Positions 7,908-14,599 are shown, counted from the stretch's first letter. The stretch is DNA of 64,000 nt from Sinimarinibacterium sp. NLF-5-8 (GCF_010092425.1 NZ_CP048030.1:496001-560000); one strand, 5' to 3'. Notes: generated from the letters alone by a model not told the origin. Translations and numbers: made by a program.

Positions 7908-8036
7908 TCAGCCAGCAAGAAACGCCAGCAAAACCCCGAACATCATTGCCGCCGCCACGCCCACAGCGAGCGCAGCGGCGGCCCCGGCCACGCCAACAAG
8001 CGTGACCAAAATCAGTAACACGATTTCCATAGCCAT
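7908..8036 (-). CDS. Tiny hydrophobic membrane protein, 42 aa
   Basis: An ATG at 8036 (or 8030, better spaced from GGGGA) opens a 42-codon frame that is almost entirely hydrophobic: EIVLLILVTLVGVAGAAAAL, then AVGVAAAMMFGVLLAFLAG. It has a leader hairpin of the island type upstream and a clean terminator downstream, which is why I accept so short a gene. Its function is unknown; single-helix or hairpin phage or toxin peptides look like this. Confidence 0.55.
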   Translation of the reverse strand: MAMEIVLLILVTLVGVAGAAAALAVGVAAAMMFGVLLAFLAG

Positions 8037-8081
8037 ATCCCCAAAAGCCCCGAGTCAGGGCGAAAGACTCGAAGGCTCTAG
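8037..8081 (-). promoter_or_regulatory. CTAGAG promoter hexamer and leader hairpin, minus strand
   Basis: On the minus strand CTAGAG (8081-8076) is followed by GAGTCTTTC, then GCCC-tgactcg-GGGC and TTTT, then the start region of the 42-residue gene. It shares the order GAG, TTTC, hairpin, T-run with the three plus-strand leaders at 8123, 13216 and 14013. Confidence 0.5.
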
Positions 8082-8122
8082 CGCCTGCCGCTTTGTATGG
8101 CCCGCAAAAAACGAACGCCGCG

Positions 8123-8178
8123 CTAGAGATGCCGAGTTATTCGCGCTACTCAGCGCTTTTGTCCAAGGAGGACACAAA
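8123..8178 (+). promoter_or_regulatory. CTAGAG hexamer, leader hairpin and SD hairpin
   Basis: CTAGAG (8123-8128) is followed by a GCGCT/AGCGC stem with loop ACTC (8143-8156) and a T4 run. Then GTCC (8161-8164) and GGAC (8170-8173) bracket the AAGGAG ribosome site. It could act as a small attenuator or as a translation switch. Covariation with the copies at 13216 and 14013 supports the stem. Confidence 0.55.
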
Positions 8179-8448
8179 ATGGCACACACAGTGACCTATT
8201 CAGTCAGCGAGGTCGTGAACCTCGCTGACTGCCGCGCTCTCTCAACCCGGCAAGAAATTTCCGGGCTGGGAGAAATCTCGCTTGTTCTTCCCTTCGGGGC
8301 GGAACAAGCGAGCGCCACCAAGCGCCGCGTCATGAGGGTGTTTGGTGGTTTGAAAACCACGCTGGGCGCAGATGCTGCGCTCGAGTGGCTGGGCGAGGTG
8401 CTGTCCGACTTTGAGGCGGTTAGCCGCCTCATCGGACAGAACAACTAA
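8179..8448 (+). CDS. Hypothetical protein, 89 aa, in a structured-RNA cassette
   Basis: It starts at an ATG behind AAGGAGGACACAAA. The protein is soluble and mixed-composition, beginning MAHTVTYSVSEVVNLADC and ending SRLIGQNN; I do not recognise the family. It is the first of three genes (8179, 13274, 14070) that share the leader hairpin, the SD context, the 3' ACGCGA/ATCGC structure and the terminator stem. A common regulatory regime is likely. Confidence 0.7.
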   Translation: MAHTVTYSVSEVVNLADCRALSTRQEISGLGEISLVLPFGAEQASATKRRVMRVFGGLKTTLGADAALEWLGEVLSDFEAVSRLIGQNN

Positions 8449-8453
8449 GACTC

Positions 8454-8496
8454 AGGCTGACGCGACAGCCTGCATCCAAGGGCACAAGCCCATCGC
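8454..8496 (+). ncRNA. 3' UTR structured element, copy 1 (putative pseudoknot)
   Basis: AGGCTG-ACGCGA-CAGCCT forms a 6-bp hairpin (8454-8471). A second stem GGGC/GCCC (8480-8491) is followed directly by ATCGC (8492-8496). The UCGC of the tail is complementary to the GCGA of the first loop. Loop and tail are invariant among three copies while both stems change with pairing kept. The element lies a few bases after the stop codon and before the terminator. Confidence 0.6.
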
Positions 8497-8506
8497 GCGT
8501 GTCACA

Positions 8507-8536
8507 AACCCACTGCTTTTTGCAGTGGGTTTTTCT
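8507..8536 (+). terminator. Rho-independent terminator of the shared stem family
   Basis: AACCCACTGC and GCAGTGGGTT form a perfect stem with a T5 loop, followed by TTTTC. Confidence 0.85.
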
Positions 8537-8599
8537 TTGGGCTGGCTGTTTGTGGCAGATACCGTAATCCCACACACGCCACATACTTTGTCTGAAAAT

Positions 8600-11536
8600 A
8601 TGAACCGAATCACTCATCACAGCATTGCCGCTGCCGCCGCCATCGTTTTTTGCGCGCCCGCAGCCTTCGCCCAATCCACTGTTCGCCTGTCCTCTGATCT
8701 GTATGTGGTGCCTGTTGGCACCTCTGAGGTCGCCGTCACCATCTCACGCCCCATCGCGGGCGCTGCCATCGGCGCGGTGGAACAGGTGTTTTATCGCACC
8801 CAGGAAGTGCACGGGCAACCCGGACAGGAGGCAGCGCTCGACGGTGTGCACTACATCGGGCGATCCGGCACCCTGACATGGGCTGAGGATGATTTTGCTG
8901 ACAAGACGGTCACGGTCAGTCTGCTCAACCGCAGCGGCATTACCCAGACTCATAGTTTCGGGTTCGCCCTGGAGGACGATCAGGGCAATCCGGTGGCCGC
9001 GCCCAGTACAGCGGAAATTCGCATCATGGGCACGCAGACCCAGCCCGCAGTCGTACAGTTGACCGCCGACACTTACAGCGTTGCCGTCAGCCAGAATGAG
9101 GCCGTCATCAATATCTCGCGGCGCAATACCGGCACCGCACCGGCTGCACAGATTTTTTATAAAACCCGCGATCTGACTGCCGCCGATGGTGTGCATTACC
9201 AGGGTCAGACCGGCACGATTGATTTTGCCGCCAACGACTTTGCGACCAAACAGATTCGGATTCCGATCCTGCACCGAGATCAAATCCTGAACACCCTGAA
9301 CTTTCAGGTGGAGTTGGTGGACGCCGTAGGCGAGCAGCTTGGCGCAACCACGCTGGCCCAGGTGCAGGTGCTGGGAACACTCGATGCCGGAGCGGGGCAG
9401 GCGCGGTTTGCGTCCAGCACGATTCGCCCCGCCGCGTCAGCCACCAGCGCAACGGTGGATGTGCTGCGAAGCAATGGCGGGCAGGGCAAGGCGACGGTAC
9501 GGGTCCGCACCGTGGACAGCCAGGGTCTGGTGAATCCACTGGATCAGACACTTGAGTTTGGCGACGGCCAGACCGGGCCGCTCAGTGTCACGATCACAGG
9601 TGTTGCGCCGCGTGAACAACGACAAACGCCTGTCGTCGTCACTCTTGAGCTTCTGGAAGCGCAGGGCTTTGAGCTGGGTCAGCCGAACACGGTGGATGTG
9701 GTCTTTGCCGAGCGTGAAGCTGATGCTGCGGCGGATCATACGTCCAGCACCGGCTTCGAGGTGCTGAGTCGCACAGTCGGCGCGGGTGCGACTCAGGCGG
9801 TGGGCATCGTCAATCGCACCAGCGCATCGGATCAGCCGTTGCGGATCAATTATGTGATCAGGGACGTGAGCAGCCAGGCGGGGGTGGACTATCCGGTTGG
9901 CGACGCATCCGGGGTGATCGAGTATGCCGCTGGTGAAACCGGCTTTAAGCAGATCGTGGTGAACCTGTCCAATCCCAATCGCACATCCAGCCGTCAGTTC
10001 GTGATCGAGCTGAGTTCCACCTCGGACGAACTGGATGCTTCCCGCGCGGAACAGACGGTGACGTTGCAGGCTACATCGCCTGATCAGCCGGGGCAGGTGG
10101 GCAGTATCCGCGTCGAAAGTCAAGGCGTGGTCCTGCGTAATCCAGATGTCACCAGCGTGACCATTCCGGTTTCGCGTAGCGGCCCATCGGACTCGTTGCC
10201 CGCCACGGTCAATTTCACGGCCAGCGGCAGTGCTGAACCGGGAACGGACTATGACGCCTCCACAGCGTCCGGCACGCTGTCGTGGAGCGCGGGCGACAAC
10301 TCGCTCAAGCTGGTCACGGTTGCATTGCTCAACCCTTCGGAGCCTCGCCCCACCCGCGACCTGGTGATCAGTTTCAGTGGTACGGGGGTTGTGCCGGGTG
10401 CCAATCGCTTTACCGCCACGCTGCCGCCCATTGTCGCGGATCAGCCTGCCGGAACAGGGGTCATTCGCTTTGACGATGTGGCCGTGCGGGTGCCGCATGA
10501 CGTATCTGAGGTCAATCTGGTGGTGGCGCGCGCGGGCACGAAGCCGCTGGCACCGGCAACGGTTTCGCTGCGCACCATCGACGGTGACAAGGCGATTGGC
10601 GGGCGGGATTTTCAGTCCACAGTCGAGCAATTGAGCTGGGGCCAGGATGAAACGGGCTTGCGTCAGATCGCCATCCCGATTTTGCGGACATCCGATCAAC
10701 CGCGCACGTTCACGGTCAAAATGACGGGCGACGGGGTGAATGCCGAGCAGTCCACGCTGACGGTCGTGCTTGCTGCCGCGCCTGCCGAGCCGGTTCCGAC
10801 CGCTGGCAGCGCCCGTTTTGCGCCCAGCCAGGTCACGATCCCGGCAACGGTCACGCGCTTCCCCATCACTGTGCTGCGCACCAGCGGACAAGGTGTTCTG
10901 GAAGTATTGGCCGTGCCGCAAACGCTGGGCATCCAGAACCCTGCGCAACAGGGCGTTGACTACGACATTGATCTGTCCAGCCGTACCTTGCGCTGGGAGG
11001 CGGGCGATCAGTCGCCCCGTGAAATCATGATCACGCGCCCGGCGCTGAGCGCCGGAGACAGCAGCTTTACGTTGAAGCTGGTCAAGGTCAACGGAGACAA
11101 TCTGCCCGGTGTCGATCCGGTACTGGTCACGATCCAGGGCACTCGTCATGTCCCGCCTGCCGACACGATCGGTTTTGTGGAGGCTCAAGGCAGTGTGGGC
11201 ATTCATGCGCCAGGGCAGACCTATCCCCTGGTGCTGCGCCGCCAGGGTGATCAGCCGGGTTCGGTGTCCGTGACGATCAGCGGCAGTGATGGCAGCGAAT
11301 ATCGCGTGGTGTGGAGCAATGGTGATTACGCGGATAAGACGGTGGTGGTGCGGTTGCCTGACCCTGCTTTTGAGCGCAATGGCAGCATCGTTTACACGAT
11401 CAATTTGCTCAATGATGATGCACGCACCAGCCAGAGCGTGTTTGAACTCAAGATCAAGAACGGCGGCGGCGGTGCAATGGGGCTGTGGTTGATGCCACTG
11501 GTCGCCCTGTTCGGACTGCGGCGACGCAAGCGTTAA
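8600..11536 (+). CDS. Calx-beta repeat surface protein with GlyGly-CTERM tail
   Basis: The product is 978 residues from the ATG at 8600; a longer reading from 8372 overlaps the previous gene and lacks a signal peptide. The signal peptide ends near AFAQ (about residue 26). About eight tandem domains of 105-115 residues follow, most with the Calx-beta pattern of a GVDY- or GVHY-type turn, then GTLxWxxGDxxxKxVxVxLL. The end reads NGGGGAMGLWLMPLVALFGL then RRRKR, a GlyGly-CTERM sorting tail. It is expected to be exported by type II secretion and held at or released from the surface; adhesion or Ca2+ binding is inferred from the fold. No TAGAGT motif is evident upstream; the space at 8537-8599 holds nothing I recognise. 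Confidence 0.85.
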   Translation: MNRITHHSIAAAAAIVFCAPAAFAQSTVRLSSDLYVVPVGTSEVAVTISRPIAGAAIGAVEQVFYRTQEVHGQPGQEAALDGVHYIGRSGTLTWAEDDFADKTVTVSLLNRSGITQTHSFGFALEDDQGNPVAAPSTAEIRIMGTQTQPAVVQLTADTYSVAVSQNEAVINISRRNTGTAPAAQIFYKTRDLTAADGVHYQGQTGTIDFAANDFATKQIRIPILHRDQILNTLNFQVELVDAVGEQLGATTLAQVQVLGTLDAGAGQARFASSTIRPAASATSATVDVLRSNGGQGKATVRVRTVDSQGLVNPLDQTLEFGDGQTGPLSVTITGVAPREQRQTPVVVTLELLEAQGFELGQPNTVDVVFAEREADAAADHTSSTGFEVLSRTVGAGATQAVGIVNRTSASDQPLRINYVIRDVSSQAGVDYPVGDASGVIEYAAGETGFKQIVVNLSNPNRTSSRQFVIELSSTSDELDASRAEQTVTLQATSPDQPGQVGSIRVESQGVVLRNPDVTSVTIPVSRSGPSDSLPATVNFTASGSAEPGTDYDASTASGTLSWSAGDNSLKLVTVALLNPSEPRPTRDLVISFSGTGVVPGANRFTATLPPIVADQPAGTGVIRFDDVAVRVPHDVSEVNLVVARAGTKPLAPATVSLRTIDGDKAIGGRDFQSTVEQLSWGQDETGLRQIAIPILRTSDQPRTFTVKMTGDGVNAEQSTLTVVLAAAPAEPVPTAGSARFAPSQVTIPATVTRFPITVLRTSGQGVLEVLAVPQTLGIQNPAQQGVDYDIDLSSRTLRWEAGDQSPREIMITRPALSAGDSSFTLKLVKVNGDNLPGVDPVLVTIQGTRHVPPADTIGFVEAQGSVGIHAPGQTYPLVLRRQGDQPGSVSVTISGSDGSEYRVVWSNGDYADKTVVVRLPDPAFERNGSIVYTINLLNDDARTSQSVFELKIKNGGGGAMGLWLMPLVALFGLRRRKR

Positions 11537-11555
11537 AACCTGAGTTGTGTGTGTA

Positions 11556-11589
11556 GGCCCTGCCGGGTTCGCTCGGTGGGGCTTTTTTG
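11556..11589 (+). terminator. Rho-independent terminator
   Basis: GGCCCTGCCGGG and CTCGGTGGGGC pair imperfectly around TTCG and are followed by T6. Its T-run abuts the next promoter box at 11587. Confidence 0.7.
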
Positions 11590-11624
11590 TCCACAGGCAA
11601 AACGCTCAGGCACAACGCTAGAGC
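11587..11624 (+). promoter_or_regulatory. Island promoter motif upstream of the ATP-grasp gene
   Basis: TTGTCCACAGG (11587-11597) precedes TAGAGC (11619-11624) by 21 nt, 28 nt before the ATG at 11653. One base of the DnaA-like box deviates. Confidence 0.5.
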
Positions 11625-11652
11625 GAAAGAACTTCTCGATTTTGGAACTCCC

Positions 11653-12504
11653 ATGCACCCCCCTTTGTGGATCGTTCACTCGCACCTGCTCACCATCAAT
11701 GATGAAGACAGCGGCCATGCGTTCTCGCGGGCGCTTGCCAAGCACCGCAATTTTCTGGTGGTCGGCGACCATGTGAGTGAGCGGCAGATCGACGCATTCA
11801 ACGAGTCCGAACAGCCGATCATCGCCTACGGCTCGATCCAGTTCATTCGCCAGTTTCAGCGATGGACGAAGGGGATCGTGCCTGGCAGTTATGCGCCGTT
11901 TGAGCGACTGCGCTATTCGAACGTCGCACCGCGCATGGTCGATGTGGGGTTGCTCAATGACAACTACCTGATGTTGCCGTGGTGCGAGGTCAAACGCGGC
12001 TGGAGCTGGCTTCTGACGGCAGCGCCGACCGGGGGTGAGCCGATGCCTGGGTTATTTGTTCGTCCCGATGCCAGCCACAAGCCGTTTGCTGGGCAGGTGT
12101 TTGCCACATATCCGCATACGCAAGGCCGCGAGATCGACGACACGACGTTGTGTGTTTTTGCGCCTGCGAAACGGCTGGAAGCCGAATACCGGGTGGTCAT
12201 TGCCAATCGCCAGGTGGTGACGGCGAGCCAATACATGCAGGACGGTGAGCCTTGCGTGCAGCCGTTCGAGATCGAAAGCGACCCTGAAACGCTGGGATTG
12301 GCACAGCGGATCGCTGAGATGCCCTGGCAGCCGGATATCTGCTATACCGCAGACATTGGCTTGTGGGAAGGCCACCCGAAGCTGATCGAGATCAACAGCT
12401 TTTCCTGTGCGGGCCTGTACGCCTGCGATTACGCAAAAATCATTGAGGCGGTCAGCCACGCGGCAATGCTTGAATATACAGGGGCGTTGACGCTGGAAGA
12501 TTGA
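11653..12504 (+). CDS. ATP-grasp domain protein (phage-type, DUF4343-like)
   Basis: The product is 283 residues from the ATG at 11653 with GGAAC upstream; the longer reading from 11587 runs through the promoter motif. The C-terminal half resembles an ATP-grasp core: a conserved GLFVRPDASHKPFAGQVF segment, LEAEYRVVIANRQVVTASQY, and the metal-binding end IGLWEGHPKLIEINSFSCAGLY. Members of this family occur in phages and plasmids and are thought to make an amide or peptide-like bond; the substrate is unknown. It is a single-gene unit. Confidence 0.75.
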   Translation: MHPPLWIVHSHLLTINDEDSGHAFSRALAKHRNFLVVGDHVSERQIDAFNESEQPIIAYGSIQFIRQFQRWTKGIVPGSYAPFERLRYSNVAPRMVDVGLLNDNYLMLPWCEVKRGWSWLLTAAPTGGEPMPGLFVRPDASHKPFAGQVFATYPHTQGREIDDTTLCVFAPAKRLEAEYRVVIANRQVVTASQYMQDGEPCVQPFEIESDPETLGLAQRIAEMPWQPDICYTADIGLWEGHPKLIEINSFSCAGLYACDYAKIIEAVSHAAMLEYTGALTLED

Positions 12505-12598
12505 GGATTTGGTCGTGATCGCCTTTCGATGCCAACGAATCGGGTTTCGCGCAGCAGACCCTATGAGCCTGTCAACTTGTGTGGAATTAAGGCAAAAG

Positions 12599-12628
12599 AA
12601 AAACCCACTGAAAAAATCAGTGGGTTTT
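12599..12628. terminator. Bidirectional terminator (shared stem family)
   Basis: AAAACCCACTGA and TCAGTGGGTTTT are nearly perfect complements. It ends the ATP-grasp gene rightward and the small membrane pair leftward. Confidence 0.8.
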
Positions 12629-12642
12629 GGTGGGGGGGGTAC

Positions 12643-12762
12643 TCAGTTTTTCGATTCGGATGCCTTTCGGTCAGCGTCCATTGACTTGCTGACCGTGACC
12701 AGCAGCCCAAAGAACGCGAGTACAAGCATCCCCATGATGGGGCCAACGACCGAAAAGTCCAT
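12643..12762 (-). CDS. Single-pass small membrane protein, 39 aa (second copy of the pair plan)
   Basis: It starts at the ATG at 12762 behind AAAGGAGATTGAG. One hydrophobic helix (VVGPIMGMLVLAFFGLLVTV) precedes a charged tail (SKSMDADRKASESKN). The length equals that of the 39-residue protein at 7365-7484, and it too is the second gene of a leftward pair, though I see no close sequence identity. Its function is unknown. Confidence 0.6.
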   Translation of the reverse strand: MDFSVVGPIMGMLVLAFFGLLVTVSKSMDADRKASESKN

Positions 12763-12763
12763 C

Positions 12764-12994
12764 TCAATCTCCTTTTTGCAGCCCGAATGAACACATCTTA
12801 GCGCCAATGATGAACGCAAAAAAAGATGCGACGACGCCAGCAACCGGCACAATCTTTGCCCCAAACAGCGGAGCAAACATCAAGGCCACTGATGCTGCGA
12901 CCAGGCTTTTGCCAAAGTCTAACATCAATTTTCGCCATTTCACCTGGTCGAAGCCGTCGATGTGATCTCTCACGGCCTGGACAACAACAGACAA
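12764..12994 (-). CDS. Small membrane protein, 76 aa, two helices
   Basis: The likely start is TTG at 12994 with AGGA five bases upstream; no in-frame ATG is available near it. The N-terminal part is soluble and charged (VRDHIDGFDQVKWRKLMLDF). Two hydrophobic segments follow (SLVAASVALMFAPLFGA and VPVAGVVASFFAFIIGA). The stop falls within the ribosome site of the next gene, so the two are coupled. It parallels the 85-residue protein at 7488-7745. Function is unknown. The space upstream (12995-13131) has no recognised promoter motif on this strand. Confidence 0.55.
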   Translation of the reverse strand: MSVVVQAVRDHIDGFDQVKWRKLMLDFGKSLVAASVALMFAPLFGAKIVPVAGVVASFFAFIIGAKMCSFGLQKGD

Positions 12995-13131
12995 AAAATC
13001 CTGAGCATCGAAAACCCCCTTGAATAAGCTCAGAAGCTCTCGCGGGGCGGCGAAGAATTATTTTTGGTGACTGGTTGGGCGAAGGAGGCGCGACGGTGCG
13101 GGCTGAACTTCATCGTTTGCCTAGAGGGGAA

Positions 13132-13189
13132 GTCAACCACCCCACCCTGAAGGATGGGGCTTGTTGGGAAACCAATAAGCCAGGTTGAC
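13132..13189 (+). repeat. IS200/IS605-end-like hairpin
   Basis: GTCAACC (13132-13138) and GGTTGAC (13183-13189) form an outer pair. Inside, CCCCACCC-TGAA-GGATGGGG forms a strong hairpin. The string GTCAACCACCCC followed by a C-rich/TGAA/G-rich hairpin is characteristic of IS200/IS605 ends. No tnpA or tnpB is present, so it is a relic or a hijacked structure. Confidence 0.45.
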
Positions 13190-13215
13190 GAACACCCTAA
13201 AAATCCTGGCGTGAC

Positions 13216-13273
13216 CTAGAGCGTGCGAGTTTTTCTTTCGCCCGCTCAGGGCTTTTTTGTCCAGGAGGACATC
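13216..13273 (+). promoter_or_regulatory. CTAGAG hexamer, leader hairpin and SD hairpin
   Basis: CTAGAG (13216-13221) is followed by GAG and a T-rich stretch, then GCCC-GCTCA-GGGC (13240-13252) and T6. TGTCC-AGGA-GGACA (13258-13271) places the ribosome site in a second hairpin. It is related to the leaders at 8123 and 14013. Confidence 0.55.
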
Positions 13274-13843
13274 ATGGCACAAGTTCACAATCTCGTTTCC
13301 CCCGCCACCGCCACCGCCACCGGCGCCCACGCGCCGGGGGTAAAACTCGATGCGGGTAAACCCCGCATGGAGCTGGTGTTCGGCGGCTTTGCCGCCGCCA
13401 TCAAGGGGCTGCAAGGCTTCCCCGCCTTGTACGGGCACCCAGTAGACCGGCTCTTGGCCGGGGTTCTGCGGCACCTGGCGCACCCTGGCGACGAGCCGCT
13501 GTACGCGGCAGCCGGGGCCGCCATTGGCGCCCTTGAGGCGCTCGAGCGGTCGCTGGGCGGGGCGCCTGGCATGGGTGTCGGGCATGACATGGCGCTGGCA
13601 CTCCCCCGCGCATTTCTAGCGGTGGGGCAAGTCGCCACTTTCGGAGCGCAGAAGTATTCCGATGGCGGCTGGCGCACCGTGCCGGATGGCGTGCGGCGTT
13701 ACCGCGACGCGGCCTACCGGCACCTGCTCAAATCTCGCATTGAAGAATGCGATGAAGAAAGCGGCTTGCCGCATCTGGCGCACCTGGCGTGGAACATGCT
13801 CGCGGTTTTGGAGCTGTCCATCGCAAAGGAGCGAGGCGAGTAA
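13274..13843 (+). CDS. DUF5664 / dATP-dGTP diphosphohydrolase N-terminal domain-like phage protein
   Basis: The product is 189 residues from the ATG at 13274 behind CAGGAGGACATC. Diagnostic segments are VKLDAGKPRMELVFGGF near the N-terminus, VATFGAQKYSDGGWRTVPDG, RYRDAAYRHLL and ESGLPHLAHLAWNMLAVLEL. These match the phage family annotated as dATP/dGTP diphosphohydrolase N-terminal domain (DUF5664), a MazG-like helical fold acting on nucleotides. A role in shaping the dNTP pool for the element is plausible. It is the second structured-RNA cassette. Confidence 0.75.
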   Translation: MAQVHNLVSPATATATGAHAPGVKLDAGKPRMELVFGGFAAAIKGLQGFPALYGHPVDRLLAGVLRHLAHPGDEPLYAAAGAAIGALEALERSLGGAPGMGVGHDMALALPRAFLAVGQVATFGAQKYSDGGWRTVPDGVRRYRDAAYRHLLKSRIEECDEESGLPHLAHLAWNMLAVLELSIAKERGE

Positions 13844-13850
13844 CACCTTG

Positions 13851-13897
13851 GGGCTGACGCGACAGCCTTATCACCCAAGTGGATTTATCCACATCGC
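13851..13897 (+). ncRNA. 3' UTR structured element, copy 2 (putative pseudoknot)
   Basis: GGGCTG-ACGCGA-CAGCCT (13851-13868, one G-U pair), then GTGG-atttat-CCAC (13879-13892), then ATCGC (13893-13897). It has the same order and the same invariant loop and tail as the copies at 8454 and 14489, with different stem sequences. Confidence 0.6.
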
Positions 13898-13967
13898 AGC
13901 CAGGTGCTGGTTATCAAGGGAGTAGCAACCCTCGGTAACACACAACAGTCCTGGTCATCGGCATCCA

Positions 13968-13998
13968 AACCCCACTGGTTTTTCCAGTGGGGTTTTTC
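13968..13998 (+). terminator. Rho-independent terminator of the shared stem family
   Basis: AACCCCACTGG and CCAGTGGGGTT are perfect complements followed by T-rich sequence. The TAGAGC of the next unit lies 16 nt beyond it. Confidence 0.85.
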
Positions 13999-14012
13999 TT
14001 TGGGGCAAGACG

Positions 14013-14069
14013 CTAGAGCAGGGGAGATTTTTCGCCCCGCTCAGGGTTTGTTTCCAAAGGAGGACATTT
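14013..14069 (+). promoter_or_regulatory. CTAGAG hexamer and leader hairpin
   Basis: CTAGAG (14013-14018) is followed by GAGATTTTTCG, CCC-GCTCA-GGG (14036-14046) and TTTGTTT, then AAAGGAGGACA. The second hairpin around the ribosome site is weak here (TCC/GGA). Confidence 0.5.
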
Positions 14070-14480
14070 TTGGAAAAAATTGCTGTCCGGGTAGTTGGAG
14101 AACTACCCAAGGATAGCTTCGCCCACTTTGCGCTTGTTGCGCAACGTGGAAACACTTATTTCATACGCGAAGCGTATGAAGTAGGGCACTGGATCGAGGC
14201 TGCCTACGGGGACTTTGCCCGTTTTTTTGGCAGCCGCGACGAAGTGAAGGCGCCATATGAAACCCTCCGTGTACTGGATGGTTCCATGTGGGAGCTGGAC
14301 AAGCGCGATGTCATGGCGCTGTCCCAGTCAGTCACCTTCACGCATTACGACCGCGTGACCGCATCCGTCTGCCACAAATCGCAGGTGGTCAAAGATGGTC
14401 ATGCGCGTAAGGCGTGCGCGCAGGTGATTGAAAAAGCCCTGTCCCTGTCGGACCGGGTTTTTCTCGCCTTTCTGGCGTAG
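14070..14480 (+). CDS. Hypothetical protein, 136 aa, TTG start
   Basis: The frame opens at TTG 14070, ideally spaced from AAAGGAGGACA; there is no ATG nearby, so TTG is the probable start. The protein is soluble, beginning MEKIAVRVVGELPKDSFAHF, with a basic C-terminal part and ending FLAFLA. No family is recognised. It is the third cassette with leader hairpin, 3' ACGCGA structure and shared terminator. Confidence 0.7.
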   Translation: MEKIAVRVVGELPKDSFAHFALVAQRGNTYFIREAYEVGHWIEAAYGDFARFFGSRDEVKAPYETLRVLDGSMWELDKRDVMALSQSVTFTHYDRVTASVCHKSQVVKDGHARKACAQVIEKALSLSDRVFLAFLA

Positions 14481-14488
14481 CTATCTCG

Positions 14489-14534
14489 AAGCCGACGCGA
14501 CGGCTTTGTCTCTCAGCGGCTTTTGCCGCATCGC
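14489..14534 (+). ncRNA. 3' UTR structured element, copy 3 (putative pseudoknot)
   Basis: AAGCCG-ACGCGA-CGGCTT (14489-14506), then GCGGC-tttt-GCCGC (14516-14529), then ATCGC (14530-14534). Both stems differ in sequence from the other copies but remain fully paired. This is the strongest covariation evidence in the set. Confidence 0.65.
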
Positions 14535-14549
14535 ACCCACCCACCAACC

Positions 14550-14580
14550 AACCCACTGCTTTTTTGCAGTGGGTTTTTTC
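14550..14580 (+). terminator. Rho-independent terminator of the shared stem family
   Basis: AACCCACTGC and GCAGTGGGTT form a perfect stem with a T6 loop, followed by T4. Confidence 0.85.
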
Positions 14581-14599
14581 ATGTGCGGCCATAAAACAC

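Noticed and set aside
9437-11206. Long open frame (589 codons) on the minus strand
   Set aside because: It lies wholly antisense to the Calx-beta gene, has no ribosome site or recognisable domain, and arises from the GC-rich codon pattern of the real gene.
13122-13128. CTAGAG hexamer before the IS605-like hairpin
   Set aside because: No promoter box at the usual distance and no gene starts just downstream, so I did not call it a promoter.
13886-13894. Another TTATCCACA word within the 3' element of the 13274 cassette
   Set aside because: No TAGAGT follows at the right distance, and the bases are part of the second stem and tail of the RNA element, so it is probably a coincidence.
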